A program made the position numbers and the translations under genes. This document shows, in pieces, positions 1 through 5,873 of a stretch of 8,599 nt of DNA. This stretch comes from Cyanobacteria bacterium UBA7694 (lineage in GTDB: Bacteria; Cyanobacteriota; Sericytochromatia; UBA7694), in the NCBI GenBank assembly GCA_002482705.1, contig DLGM01000031.1, positions 1-8,599 on the forward strand, given 5' to 3'. The notes below the pieces were generated by a model, which saw only the letters and a program-made list of their open reading frames with translations, did no database searches and was not told where the DNA came from. Position 1 is the stretch's first letter, and each line of letters starts with the position of its first letter.

Positions 1-120
1 GTCGAAATGATTCTTGATGATGAATCTTGGCACCGGGCGGCTGCCCGCGCCCACAAAGCACGTGACCCCAGGGGTGTCACGCACGACGCGCCAAGATTCA
101 TCATCAAGAATCATTTCGAC
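1..120. repeat. Perfect 30-bp inverted repeat (1-30 / 91-120) inside nusG
   Basis: Bases 1-30 are the exact reverse complement of bases 91-120, separated by a 60-base spacer. The 91-120 arm encodes conserved NusG residues (VEMILDDESW) on the minus strand. The 1-30 arm replaces what should be conserved NusG sequence. The 1-30 arm is therefore the secondary copy, and the repeat may continue left of the window. The pattern matches a foldback chimera at a contig end (amplification or assembly artefact) better than a natural hairpin. Confidence 0.95.
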
Positions 121-342
121 CAACACATAACCGGGAAAAATCTTCTTGGTTTTTTCGGTGCGTTTGCCGTCTTTGAGTTCAATGACTTTCTCTTCGGGCA
201 CTTCGATGTTAAAGATGCGGTTTTCCATGGCCATGGATTCGGCCCGGCGCATCAGGTTTTGTTTGACTTTGCCTTCGTGACCAGAATAGGTATTGATCAC
301 GTACCAGCGTTTACCTTGAATTTCAGTATGCATATTGATCAT
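1..342 (-). CDS. nusG: Transcription termination/antitermination factor NusG, N-terminal (NGN) part, 3' end missing or disrupted
   Basis: NusG binds RNA polymerase, suppresses pausing and links the polymerase to Rho or to the ribosome. The 114 visible codons give a typical NGN domain: WYVINTYSGHEGKVKQNL near residues 13-30, then IFPGYVLVEM, the DDESW segment and TPGVTCFVG. The C-terminal KOW domain is absent because the frame runs off the window edge. The ATG at 342 is chosen over the in-frame ATG at 333 because AGAGAGG lies 10 bases before it. The gene starts 21 bases after the secE stop, the usual secE-nusG order. NusG normally continues after FVGxGSRPVP with a Leu-rich stretch. Here the last ten codons (PRFIIKNHFD) do not look like NusG and are the exact reverse complement of bases 91-120, so the real gene is probably readable only down to about base 91. 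Identity is sure; the 3' end is unreliable. Confidence 0.93.
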   Translation of the reverse strand, partial: MINMHTEIQGKRWYVINTYSGHEGKVKQNLMRRAESMAMENRIFNIEVPEEKVIELKDGKRTEKTKKIFPGYVLVEMILDDESWRVVRDTPGVTCFVGAGSRPVPRFIIKNHFD

Positions 343-363
343 GGGGTAAGTGCCTCTCTGCGC

Positions 364-654
364 TTATTTCTGGAGGATCAAATTGAGAATGACGTTGGCG
401 AGCCAATCGTAGGAGGTCACCAGCAGCGCCAGGAATGTGACGGTTGCCAGAACAACGAGGGACTGATTGATCGCTTTGGGGAGGGTCGGCCACTGAATTT
501 TACGAAATTCGGCCCACGACTCCTGGACAAATAGCTTTCCGCTTTCCAGCTTTGAAACGGAAGGCTGAGCGTCTTTCTTTTTAGACTCTTTGGCTTTCGC
601 CTGTGCTTCCGACTCTTTTTGGGAGGCGGATTCTTTCTTGACTGCTTTGCTCAT
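364..654 (-). CDS. secE: Preprotein translocase subunit SecE
   Basis: SecE clamps SecY in the SecYEG protein-conducting channel of the inner membrane. The 96-residue product has a long, highly charged Lys/Glu/Ala/Ser N-terminal tail (residues 1-40). It is followed by the amphipathic helix and hinge typical of SecE (ESWAEFRKIQWPTLPKA, 45-61) and one membrane helix (about 64-90, QSLVVLATVTFLALLVT onward). This is the single-helix form common outside the enterobacteria. I chose the ATG at 654. The frame can be opened four codons earlier at a TTG (666) preceded by AAGAAAG, so that start cannot be excluded. nusG follows 21 bases after the stop. The upstream neighbour is tRNA-Trp, an arrangement shared with many bacteria. 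Confidence 0.93.
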   Translation of the reverse strand: MSKAVKKESASQKESEAQAKAKESKKKDAQPSVSKLESGKLFVQESWAEFRKIQWPTLPKAINQSLVVLATVTFLALLVTSYDWLANVILNLILQK

Positions 655-821
655 ACAGGCATTCAAACTTTCTTGATTGGTAGCGACCCGTGCGGAGATA
701 CATATGGGGGGCGCTTAACTTCCGCTCCCAGAACTTCGCACGTTCAGACCGCACACACGCACACTTAAACAGGGAAGGGAGGTGTGGGGGGGGAATGGCT
801 ACATGATAGCATAGTTCCGAG

Positions 822-880
822 GCCTGTGCAGGCTTTCCCTCTAAGCCTTTACACGCATAAAGGCCCCGAAGTGGGGCCTT
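822..880. promoter_or_regulatory. Chain of four overlapping inverted repeats in the tRNA-Trp to secE leader
   Basis: Four perfect inverted repeats follow one another and share arms. A is AAGGCCCC/GGGGCCTT (860-867/873-880, 5-base loop). B is GCCTTTA/TAAAGGC (845-851/858-864). C is AGGCTT/AAGCCT (830-835/843-848). D is GCCTG/CAGGC (822-826/829-833). A overlaps B, B overlaps C and C overlaps D, so neighbouring hairpins exclude one another. Read in the secE direction, A forms first. It is followed only by TTTAT, so it is at best a weak intrinsic terminator after tRNA-Trp. An attenuator-like switch is an inference. The rest of the 667-898 gap shows G-runs (six Gs at 704-709, eight at 786-793) and no gene. 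Confidence 0.55.
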
Positions 881-885
881 GTCAA
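857..885 (-). promoter_or_regulatory. Possible secE-nusG promoter with consensus -35 TTGACA
   Basis: A consensus TTGACA reads on the minus strand at 885-880, directly after a run of Ts. At 17 bases there is only a poor -10 (CTTTAT, 862-857), so the call rests mainly on the -35. Hairpin A lies almost exactly in the spacer. This could be the secE promoter, or TTGACA may be a coincidence downstream of tRNA-Trp. Confidence 0.25.
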
Positions 886-898
886 AAAAAACGGTAGG

Positions 899-971
899 CG
901 CGCGTTAAAGGACTCGAACCTCTGACATGCGGTTTTGGAGACCGCCGTTCTACCAACTGAACTAAACGCGC
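899..971 (-). tRNA. trnW: tRNA-Trp (anticodon CCA)
   Basis: A 73-base cloverleaf reads on the minus strand. The acceptor stem is GCGCGTT/AACGCGC and the discriminator is G at 899. The D stem is GTTC/GAAC with an AGTTGGTA loop. The anticodon stem is GCGGT/ACCGC with loop CTCCAAA, which places CCA at 938-936. The variable loop is five bases (ATGTC). The T stem is AGAGG/CCTTT (one G-T pair) with loop TTCGAGT. The next three bases read CCT, so the 3' CCA tail is not fully encoded and must be added by nucleotidyltransferase. The gene sits upstream of secE-nusG on the same strand, so read-through into secE is possible. Confidence 0.97.
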
Positions 972-1276
972 AGCACAATCAGACTAACACATTCCCTTTG
1001 CCAGCCGCAACGGCAAAGCCTGATAGAGAAAGCCCTAACAGCTCACAAGCCGTTCACAAAGCACATCTCATACGACCACGCGTAGCAGCAGCGCCCCAGC
1101 AGCAACAGCCGTCGATTTGCTGGAAGGTCACGTCTTTTCTTGCTCCACAACAGGGTGGGGCATTGCCATCACCTCAAGATAATCAGAAAATCTCAGTACA
1201 TCCGTGATCTCTGGGGTATCAACCGCGATCGAGATGCGGTATACATAGGTTAAGAGCGCATTGATAGAAGGAATTT
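972..1276. other. 305-base divergent intergenic region between tRNA-Trp and the dam gene
   Basis: No convincing gene is seen. An inverted repeat CTTTGCC/GGCAAAG (996-1002/1012-1018, 9-base loop) lies 25-47 bases upstream of the tRNA 5' end, where an operator or promoter for the tRNA would be. A possible -10 for the methylase gene, TATACAT, is at 1240-1246 with no good -35. A GATC site at 1227-1230 is just upstream of that box. A short stretch rich in CAGCA/GCAGC (about 1084-1110) is low-complexity only. An open plus-strand frame that enters this region from inside the tRNA is not believable as a gene. Confidence 0.4.
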
Positions 1277-2149
1277 ATGCCCTTAAAATCGTCCCCTAAG
1301 CTTGGCCCTAAACCCTTCCTCAAGTGGCCTGGCGGAAAGCGTCAGCTCCTTCCGGTGTTGCGCCAATACCTGCCACCCATGCGCACCTATTATGAGCCGT
1401 TTGTGGGTGCCGGAGCCCTCCTCTTTAGCCTTCAACCCCAACGGGGGGTGATCAATGATGTCAACCCAGAACTGATCAACTGTTATCGCGTCATTCGCGA
1501 TCACAGCGAAGCCCTGATTGCCGAACTTTCCCGCCATCGCAATGAACGTGACTACTTCTATCGCCTGCGTGCCCTGGATCGCAGTGAGGCCTTTCGTCAG
1601 CTCAACGAAGTGGAGCGGGCCGCACGCATCATTTTCTTAAACAAAACCTGTTATAACGGCCTCTTCCGCGTCAACCGCCACGGGCAATTTAACGCCCCCT
1701 TTGGCAATTATGCCAACCCCAATATTATTAATGCCGAAGGGCTGCGCCTGATCAGCCAGTTTTTACGCCGTCCCGGCTTGCGGATTTTGAACACCGACTT
1801 TGAGGAAGTGCTCGAAAATGCGGGCCCCGGCGACTTTGTCTACCTCGACCCGCCTTATGATCCGGTCTCTACCACGGCCTCATTTACTGGCTACCAGCAC
1901 CAGCGCTTTGCCCAAAACGAACAGTTGCGCCTGCGCCAAGTCGTCGATCGCCTGACGGAAAAAGGCTGCCGGGTCATGATCAGCAACTCAGCCACCGACT
2001 TTATGTGCGAGCTGTACCAAGACTTCCAGATTATCCCCGTAGCCGCCCGGCGCAGCATCAATGTCGTCGGCTCCAAGCGCGGACAAATCCGCGAGCTGTT
2101 GATTCTCAATTACCCCGTACACGCCACCAAACACCTATGTTTCGGCTAA
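1277..2149 (+). CDS. dam: Solitary Dam/DpnM-type DNA adenine-N6 methyltransferase, probable GATC specificity
   Basis: The enzyme transfers a methyl group from S-adenosylmethionine to N6 of adenine in DNA. Family motifs appear in the alpha-class order. Motif X is FLKWPGGKRQLLP (residues 14-26), the AdoMet-binding motif I is EPFVGAGALLF (40-50), DVNPELIN is at 61-68, and the catalytic DPPY is at 191-194 followed by DPVSTTASFTGY. The stretch after DPPY and the late SINVVGSKRGQIRELLILNY (260-279) resemble the GATC-methylating Dam/DpnM clade, hence the proposed specificity. The 290-residue length suits the family. GAAGGA five bases before the ATG fixes the start. No endonuclease gene is adjacent in the window, so it reads as an orphan methylase for mismatch repair, replication timing or gene regulation rather than half of a restriction system. 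Family certain, target site probable. Confidence 0.93.
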   Translation: MPLKSSPKLGPKPFLKWPGGKRQLLPVLRQYLPPMRTYYEPFVGAGALLFSLQPQRGVINDVNPELINCYRVIRDHSEALIAELSRHRNERDYFYRLRALDRSEAFRQLNEVERAARIIFLNKTCYNGLFRVNRHGQFNAPFGNYANPNIINAEGLRLISQFLRRPGLRILNTDFEEVLENAGPGDFVYLDPPYDPVSTTASFTGYQHQRFAQNEQLRLRQVVDRLTEKGCRVMISNSATDFMCELYQDFQIIPVAARRSINVVGSKRGQIRELLILNYPVHATKHLCFG

Positions 2150-2198
2150 ACAACGCCCAAAAGCAACCATCTTACACATAATTTCGCTGACACACGGG

Positions 2199-2204
2199 TA
2201 TAAT
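2199..2204 (+). promoter_or_regulatory. Consensus -10 box (TATAAT) before the EF-hand/barrel gene
   Basis: TATAAT lies 35 bases before the ATG at 2239, in the 89-base gap after the methylase. I see no good -35 at 16-18 bases, so an activator or an alternative sigma contact may be needed. It suggests the gene downstream is transcribed separately from the methylase. Confidence 0.5.
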
Positions 2205-2238
2205 AAAGAAATATTCCGCCGTGATGGGAGATTGATGG

Positions 2239-4242
2239 ATGGATATTCGCCAACGCTTACAGCCCACGTTTGATCGCATTGACACCAACCGCAACGGGGT
2301 CAGCGTCCAAGAACTCAAAACCCTCGATCAGGATCAAAATGGGGAGCTGTCGGCCACAGAGGCCAGCGCAGCAGGCATCCACACCCCGGAAGACGTCAGT
2401 ACCCTCAATCAGGCCTTGGGGCGCGCCCGCTCGAACAATATGGAGCCCAGCGAAATTTTGTTCCCCCGGCCCGGTGCCACTCGCAGCCTCCCAGGCCCCC
2501 CTTCCGACACCGACCGCCTCAGTTACCGCGCCTTTGACCCCAATGATGCCAGCCTATCCCGGCGCTTAACCCGCCTCGATATGAGTACACTCGGGGGTGG
2601 GGCCTATGTCAATGGCGGCAATGCCCAGGTCATTGGTGCCCCTGCGGCAGGCAGTGTCGCCACCATTTCTACCGATGAAACGGGCGCAGGAGCCAATATC
2701 AACAGCTTTGAAACCCTGCGCAATGCCAGCCAAGATGCCGTGCGCACCCAGCTCGGCGGTAATCCTTCGGATGCCGACATTCAAAGTTATATTAACGCCA
2801 ATGGGGAAGGCATGGCCCAGCAATTGGGCAGCGACCTGAACGGCAAGTACAGCAATTTCACTTCCGTTGGTTTCTTAGGCGATGTGGGCACCTTTACCCC
2901 CTTCCAAGGCAGTGCTGACAACGACATTATTGTCTGTACCAATATCCACGCAGCCGTCGCCGCCTTCCGCCAAGAAGTGTTAGGCCAAGAAGCCTACGTC
3001 ATTGCCTCCAACAGTGACGATCAGGCCCACATTATCACCGCCTTTAAAGACAACCAAAGCGGTACCTGGAACCTGCAAAACTATGGCACGGTCGTGCGTA
3101 CCGACGCCAAAGACATTCGCGAACTCTACGAAAAATACTTGCCCGACCAGCGCCACATCACCCTCGGCAGCGTCGATGAAAAAGGCATTAACAGCGAGCG
3201 CGACGTGCGCACCACTCTGGGTGAACGCGAACACCGCTTCCGCACCCAATTGGGTGCAGGCAACCATGACCCCCTCAACCCCACCAATGAAATGTCTTTG
3301 GGTACTAACAATATCGGTGGTTCCGTTGGGGGCTTTAACCTCAGCTTTGACCCCCGCACCACCACCGCCGCCCTCAACTACCACTGGAAAGAGGGCGACG
3401 ACCAAAACCGCACCATTCGCGGTATGGCCGCCGAGATCCAGGATCATACCACCGAAGGGGGCTTCCAGCGCCAGCGCATTGACGCCAAGTATGAAAGTGA
3501 AAACGTGCGCACCACCCAACACAGCCCTGGTCACGAGTCGGTACGCCGCGAATATTTTAACGTCCACGCCGGGATTGAAGACACCAACCAAAACGCCCCG
3601 ATCTTTGGCAGCGACAGCGATACAGGCGCAGCCGCCCGCGTCGGCGCCTCTTACAGCGTCGGTGCCAGCCATCTGTTTGGCACCGGCCCCCTGCGTTTTG
3701 AACTCTCTCCCGAATTTAACGTCGGGCTCACCGCTACGGTTGCCACCAAAGGCGAAGATTTTTACGCCCGCTACGTCAACCGCATGCTTGGTGACGGTAT
3801 CCTTGAGGGGCAAACTGGCTTAGGGCTTCACTACCAAAACGACGGCTTATTGATCCGGGGGGGCATCACCCCCCGCCTCGACGTGGCCAACCTCAACGGA
3901 TTTGCTGATGCAGGTAAACAGTTCAGCAATATGTTTGAACTCGATGCCTATGGCGAAATGCAGTATCAAACCGACCGGGGCCGCTTTGGGGTTATGGGCA
4001 CAGCTGATCTGCGCCACCCCGGCGTCTTCCAGGTTGGGGCCATGGCCGATATCAACCTGACCCGCAATCTGAGCTGGACCACTTTGGTCAACCATCAAAA
4101 CGATCCGCTATTGGGTAACCGTTCTGGCTTCCAGAGCGGCCTGACCTTTAAACCCCAAAGCAATCTCTCGATCTTTGGGGGTTACGGCAGCACCCTCGAT
4201 GGGATGCAGAACGTCAATGCAGGCATCCGCGCCAGCTTCTAG
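2239..4242 (+). CDS. Unrecognised 667-residue protein: EF-hand pair, possible Cys-His-Asn peptidase/transglutaminase-like module, C-terminal outer-membrane-type beta-barrel
   Basis: I do not recognise a named family. Residues 12-41 hold two EF-hand-like calcium loops. The second (D30, D32, N34, G35, S38, E41) is canonical. The first (D15, N17, N19, G20) has its acidic end residue at E25, one position early. Residues 70-225 are a Gly/Asn/Asp-rich linker. Residues 228-285 place C233 at a helix start (IVCTNIHAAVAAF), H264 before a strand (AHIITAF) and N278 in WNLQNYG. This order is compatible with a papain/transglutaminase-like fold, but that is an inference. From about 355 to the end there are repeated alternating-polarity strands with Gly and aromatic residues, ending GIRASF, with the terminal Phe expected for BAM-assembled barrels. 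No signal peptide is visible, and a stop codon two codons upstream excludes an upstream start. GGGAG lies 8 bases before the ATG. The stop overlaps the stop of the convergent gene. Confidence 0.9.
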   Translation: MDIRQRLQPTFDRIDTNRNGVSVQELKTLDQDQNGELSATEASAAGIHTPEDVSTLNQALGRARSNNMEPSEILFPRPGATRSLPGPPSDTDRLSYRAFDPNDASLSRRLTRLDMSTLGGGAYVNGGNAQVIGAPAAGSVATISTDETGAGANINSFETLRNASQDAVRTQLGGNPSDADIQSYINANGEGMAQQLGSDLNGKYSNFTSVGFLGDVGTFTPFQGSADNDIIVCTNIHAAVAAFRQEVLGQEAYVIASNSDDQAHIITAFKDNQSGTWNLQNYGTVVRTDAKDIRELYEKYLPDQRHITLGSVDEKGINSERDVRTTLGEREHRFRTQLGAGNHDPLNPTNEMSLGTNNIGGSVGGFNLSFDPRTTTAALNYHWKEGDDQNRTIRGMAAEIQDHTTEGGFQRQRIDAKYESENVRTTQHSPGHESVRREYFNVHAGIEDTNQNAPIFGSDSDTGAAARVGASYSVGASHLFGTGPLRFELSPEFNVGLTATVATKGEDFYARYVNRMLGDGILEGQTGLGLHYQNDGLLIRGGITPRLDVANLNGFADAGKQFSNMFELDAYGEMQYQTDRGRFGVMGTADLRHPGVFQVGAMADINLTRNLSWTTLVNHQNDPLLGNRSGFQSGLTFKPQSNLSIFGGYGSTLDGMQNVNAGIRASF

Positions 4243-4448
4243 GATTTGGCTAAACCTGCACAGGCATCACTAAAATCGACCAGGCACTCCATCGCATCAT
4301 AAAGATCGCTTTCCGCCGTATGTAAAGCGGCCACATCATGCTGATCGAGGGCTTCCCGCACTTCCACCAGCAGGGCTTTGATGCCCTGCTCAAGGGTTTG
4401 AGCTTGGGTTGTCCAAGCCGTTAATTGTTCAGAAGATAGTTTCGACAT
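4239..4448 (-). CDS. Small helical protein of 69 residues, translationally coupled to mtaB
   Basis: Function unknown. The sequence MSKLSSEQLT..., rich in Gln, Leu, Ala and Glu, predicts an almost entirely alpha-helical protein (two or three helices, heptad-like Leu/Ala spacing around residues 9-45). It has two cysteines (DAMECLVDFSDAC) near the C terminus and no membrane segment. The ATG at 4448 shares its A with the TGA stop of mtaB (TGATG), and GGAGG lies six bases upstream within mtaB, so initiation is probably coupled to mtaB termination. An open extension upstream to 4478 lies inside mtaB and is not needed. The TAG stop shares CTAG with the convergent gene. The tight coupling suggests a role alongside MtaB, but nothing in the sequence names it. 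Confidence 0.82.
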   Translation of the reverse strand: MSKLSSEQLTAWTTQAQTLEQGIKALLVEVREALDQHDVAALHTAESDLYDAMECLVDFSDACAGLAKS

Positions 4449-5761
4449 CAGGATTCCTCCAGGGCAGCCACGGCCCATTCATTGTCAATATCAAGGGAAT
4501 GAATGCGCACTGGCACAATCTGGTTCCAGTGCTCGGGGCGTACATTGTCAACGTGCACCCGCAAATAATGGGGCGTATACCCCTTACCCACCTGCTGGGA
4601 CGTGATTGTTTCAATCAAAACCGGGACAACCTGCCCGTGCCACTGTTGCATCCAGACACTTTTCTGGCGGTGATTCAGGGCCAGCAGCGCATCCACACGG
4701 GCATTTTTCACTTCTGGGGCGACATGGTTTTTCATAAACGCAGCGCGGGTCCCCGGACGGGTCGAAAAGGGGAATACGTGAATTTTGTGCACGCCAATGG
4801 CTTCCATCAGCGAATAACTGTCAGCAAAGTCGTCATCACTTTCCCCCGGAAAGCCAACAATCATATCCGTAGTCAGGGCAATATGGGGCATCGCGGCCTT
4901 CAGGCGCTGCACCGTATCCAAGATGCCCGCACGGGTATCCCGGCGACGCATGACTTTCAACACCTCATCAGAACCGCTCTGGATGGGAATGTGCAAGTAG
5001 GGACAAATGCGCTCCGAGGAAGCCATGGCCGCAATCATGCGATCCGTAATTTCGTGCGGGTCAATCGAGCTCAGTCGCACTTGGGGAATACGCGTTTCGG
5101 CCACAATCCGCTCTAATAACGAGTCGAGGCCATGGTGCCCATGTTCATGGCCATAGGCCCCGAGATGGACCCCCGTCAGAATGACCTCCTGATACCCCAA
5201 ATCAGCGGCATCATTGAGGCGATCAATTACATCCTGTTCCGGCAGACTGCGCACCGTGCCGCGCCGGGCCGGAATAATACAAAAGGCACAGGATTCAAAA
5301 CAGCCGTCGGTAATTTTTAAGTTTAGGCGCGTGGTCCGGGCCGCTTCAACCGGGGGAAAGTGGTGTACAAACTGCGGGTGCGGCACTTCTCCCAAGAACT
5401 GCTGCAATTGTTCAACCAGATTGTCCTTGTGCAAATTGGGCACAAACAGATCGGCCACTTCCGCCAAATCGGCCTGGCTTTGTAAGGAGCGCCCCGCACA
5501 GCCAGTCACAACAATCGTCGCATTGGGGTTGCGGCTGCGGGCCTGGCGGATCATCTGGCGGGACTGGCGCTCTGCCTCAAGGGTCACAGCACAGGTATTG
5601 ACAATATAAATATCTGCCGCCTGTTTAAAATCGACGGTTTGCCAGCCCAATTCGCGGCTGTGTTGGCGATAGGTGGCCTCTTCGGCCTGATTGACCCGGC
5701 AACCCAGGGCCAGAAAAGCAACCGAGCGCTCGGCAACGGGAACAGTAGAGGGTGAAGACAT
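4448..5761 (-). CDS. mtaB: tRNA (N6-threonylcarbamoyladenosine(37)-C2)-methylthiotransferase MtaB
   Basis: MtaB is a radical-SAM enzyme that converts t6A37 to ms2t6A37 in tRNAs reading ANN codons, notably tRNA-Lys. The N-terminal methylthiotransferase domain carries the three ligands of the auxiliary Fe-S cluster at C21 (GCRVNQAE), C57 (VNTCAVT) and C88 (VTGCAGR). The GCRVNQ form is typical of MtaB, against GCQMN in MiaB or GCPKN in RimO. The radical-SAM cluster is C154-xxx-C158-xx-C161 (DGCFESCAFC). HIPIQSGSD (257-265) and TTDMIVGFPGES (297-308) are further family blocks. A TRAM RNA-binding domain fills about 372-435. The length of 437 residues is normal. The ATG at 5761 has AAGAG seven bases upstream. 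No key residue is missing. A 69-residue gene follows through a one-base overlap. Confidence 0.95.
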   Translation of the reverse strand: MSSPSTVPVAERSVAFLALGCRVNQAEEATYRQHSRELGWQTVDFKQAADIYIVNTCAVTLEAERQSRQMIRQARSRNPNATIVVTGCAGRSLQSQADLAEVADLFVPNLHKDNLVEQLQQFLGEVPHPQFVHHFPPVEAARTTRLNLKITDGCFESCAFCIIPARRGTVRSLPEQDVIDRLNDAADLGYQEVILTGVHLGAYGHEHGHHGLDSLLERIVAETRIPQVRLSSIDPHEITDRMIAAMASSERICPYLHIPIQSGSDEVLKVMRRRDTRAGILDTVQRLKAAMPHIALTTDMIVGFPGESDDDFADSYSLMEAIGVHKIHVFPFSTRPGTRAAFMKNHVAPEVKNARVDALLALNHRQKSVWMQQWHGQVVPVLIETITSQQVGKGYTPHYLRVHVDNVRPEHWNQIVPVRIHSLDIDNEWAVAALEES

Positions 5762-5784
5762 AGTTTAACTCTTAAATAAAGCAT

Positions 5785-5798
5785 CGCCCCTGAGGGCG
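5785..5798 (-). terminator. Weak hairpin between the exported-protein gene and mtaB
   Basis: CGCCC/GGGCG with a four-base loop is followed in the minus direction by ATGCTTTATTT. It could act as a weak intrinsic terminator for the gene ending at 5874, or as part of the mtaB leader. The stem has only five pairs and the T-run is broken. Confidence 0.25.
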
Positions 5799-5841
5799 GC
5801 AAGGCAGCCACAGGCAGGGGAAAATGCGGCAAACCAGTGCC

Positions 5842-5850
5842 ATTCTAGCA
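5842..5850 (-). promoter_or_regulatory. Possible extended -10 promoter for mtaB (TGCTAGAAT)
   Basis: Minus-strand TGCTAGAAT has the TG dinucleotide and a five-of-six match to TATAAT, about 80 bases before the mtaB ATG. There is no recognisable -35, which extended -10 promoters tolerate. It would give mtaB a promoter separate from the gene upstream. Confidence 0.35.
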
Positions 5851-5873
5851 TAAACGACGCCGTACAGTTCGGG

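Noticed and set aside
655..666. TTG start for secE, four codons upstream
   Set aside because: Possible because of AAGAAAG upstream, but the ATG at 654 gives a normal SecE and is the simpler choice.
786..793. Run of eight Gs as a phase-variable tract
   Set aside because: It lies in non-coding sequence more than 130 bases before secE, not between promoter elements I can support.
935..1207. Plus-strand open frame of 90 codons
   Set aside because: It begins inside the tRNA-Trp gene on the opposite strand, has no ribosome binding site and has low-complexity composition.
1277..2149. Restriction-modification system
   Set aside because: The methylase has no endonuclease or specificity gene beside it. 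The next gene is the EF-hand/barrel protein, which has no nuclease motif.
2980..3813. Long minus-strand open frame (277 codons) opposite the EF-hand/barrel gene
   Set aside because: Its hydrophobic Ala/Gly/Val composition is what the complement of this GC-biased coding sequence gives. It has no ribosome binding site and no motifs.
4409..5116. Plus-strand open frame of 235 codons opposite mtaB
   Set aside because: It is antisense to conserved MtaB domains with no family motif or ribosome binding site, so a shadow of the real gene.
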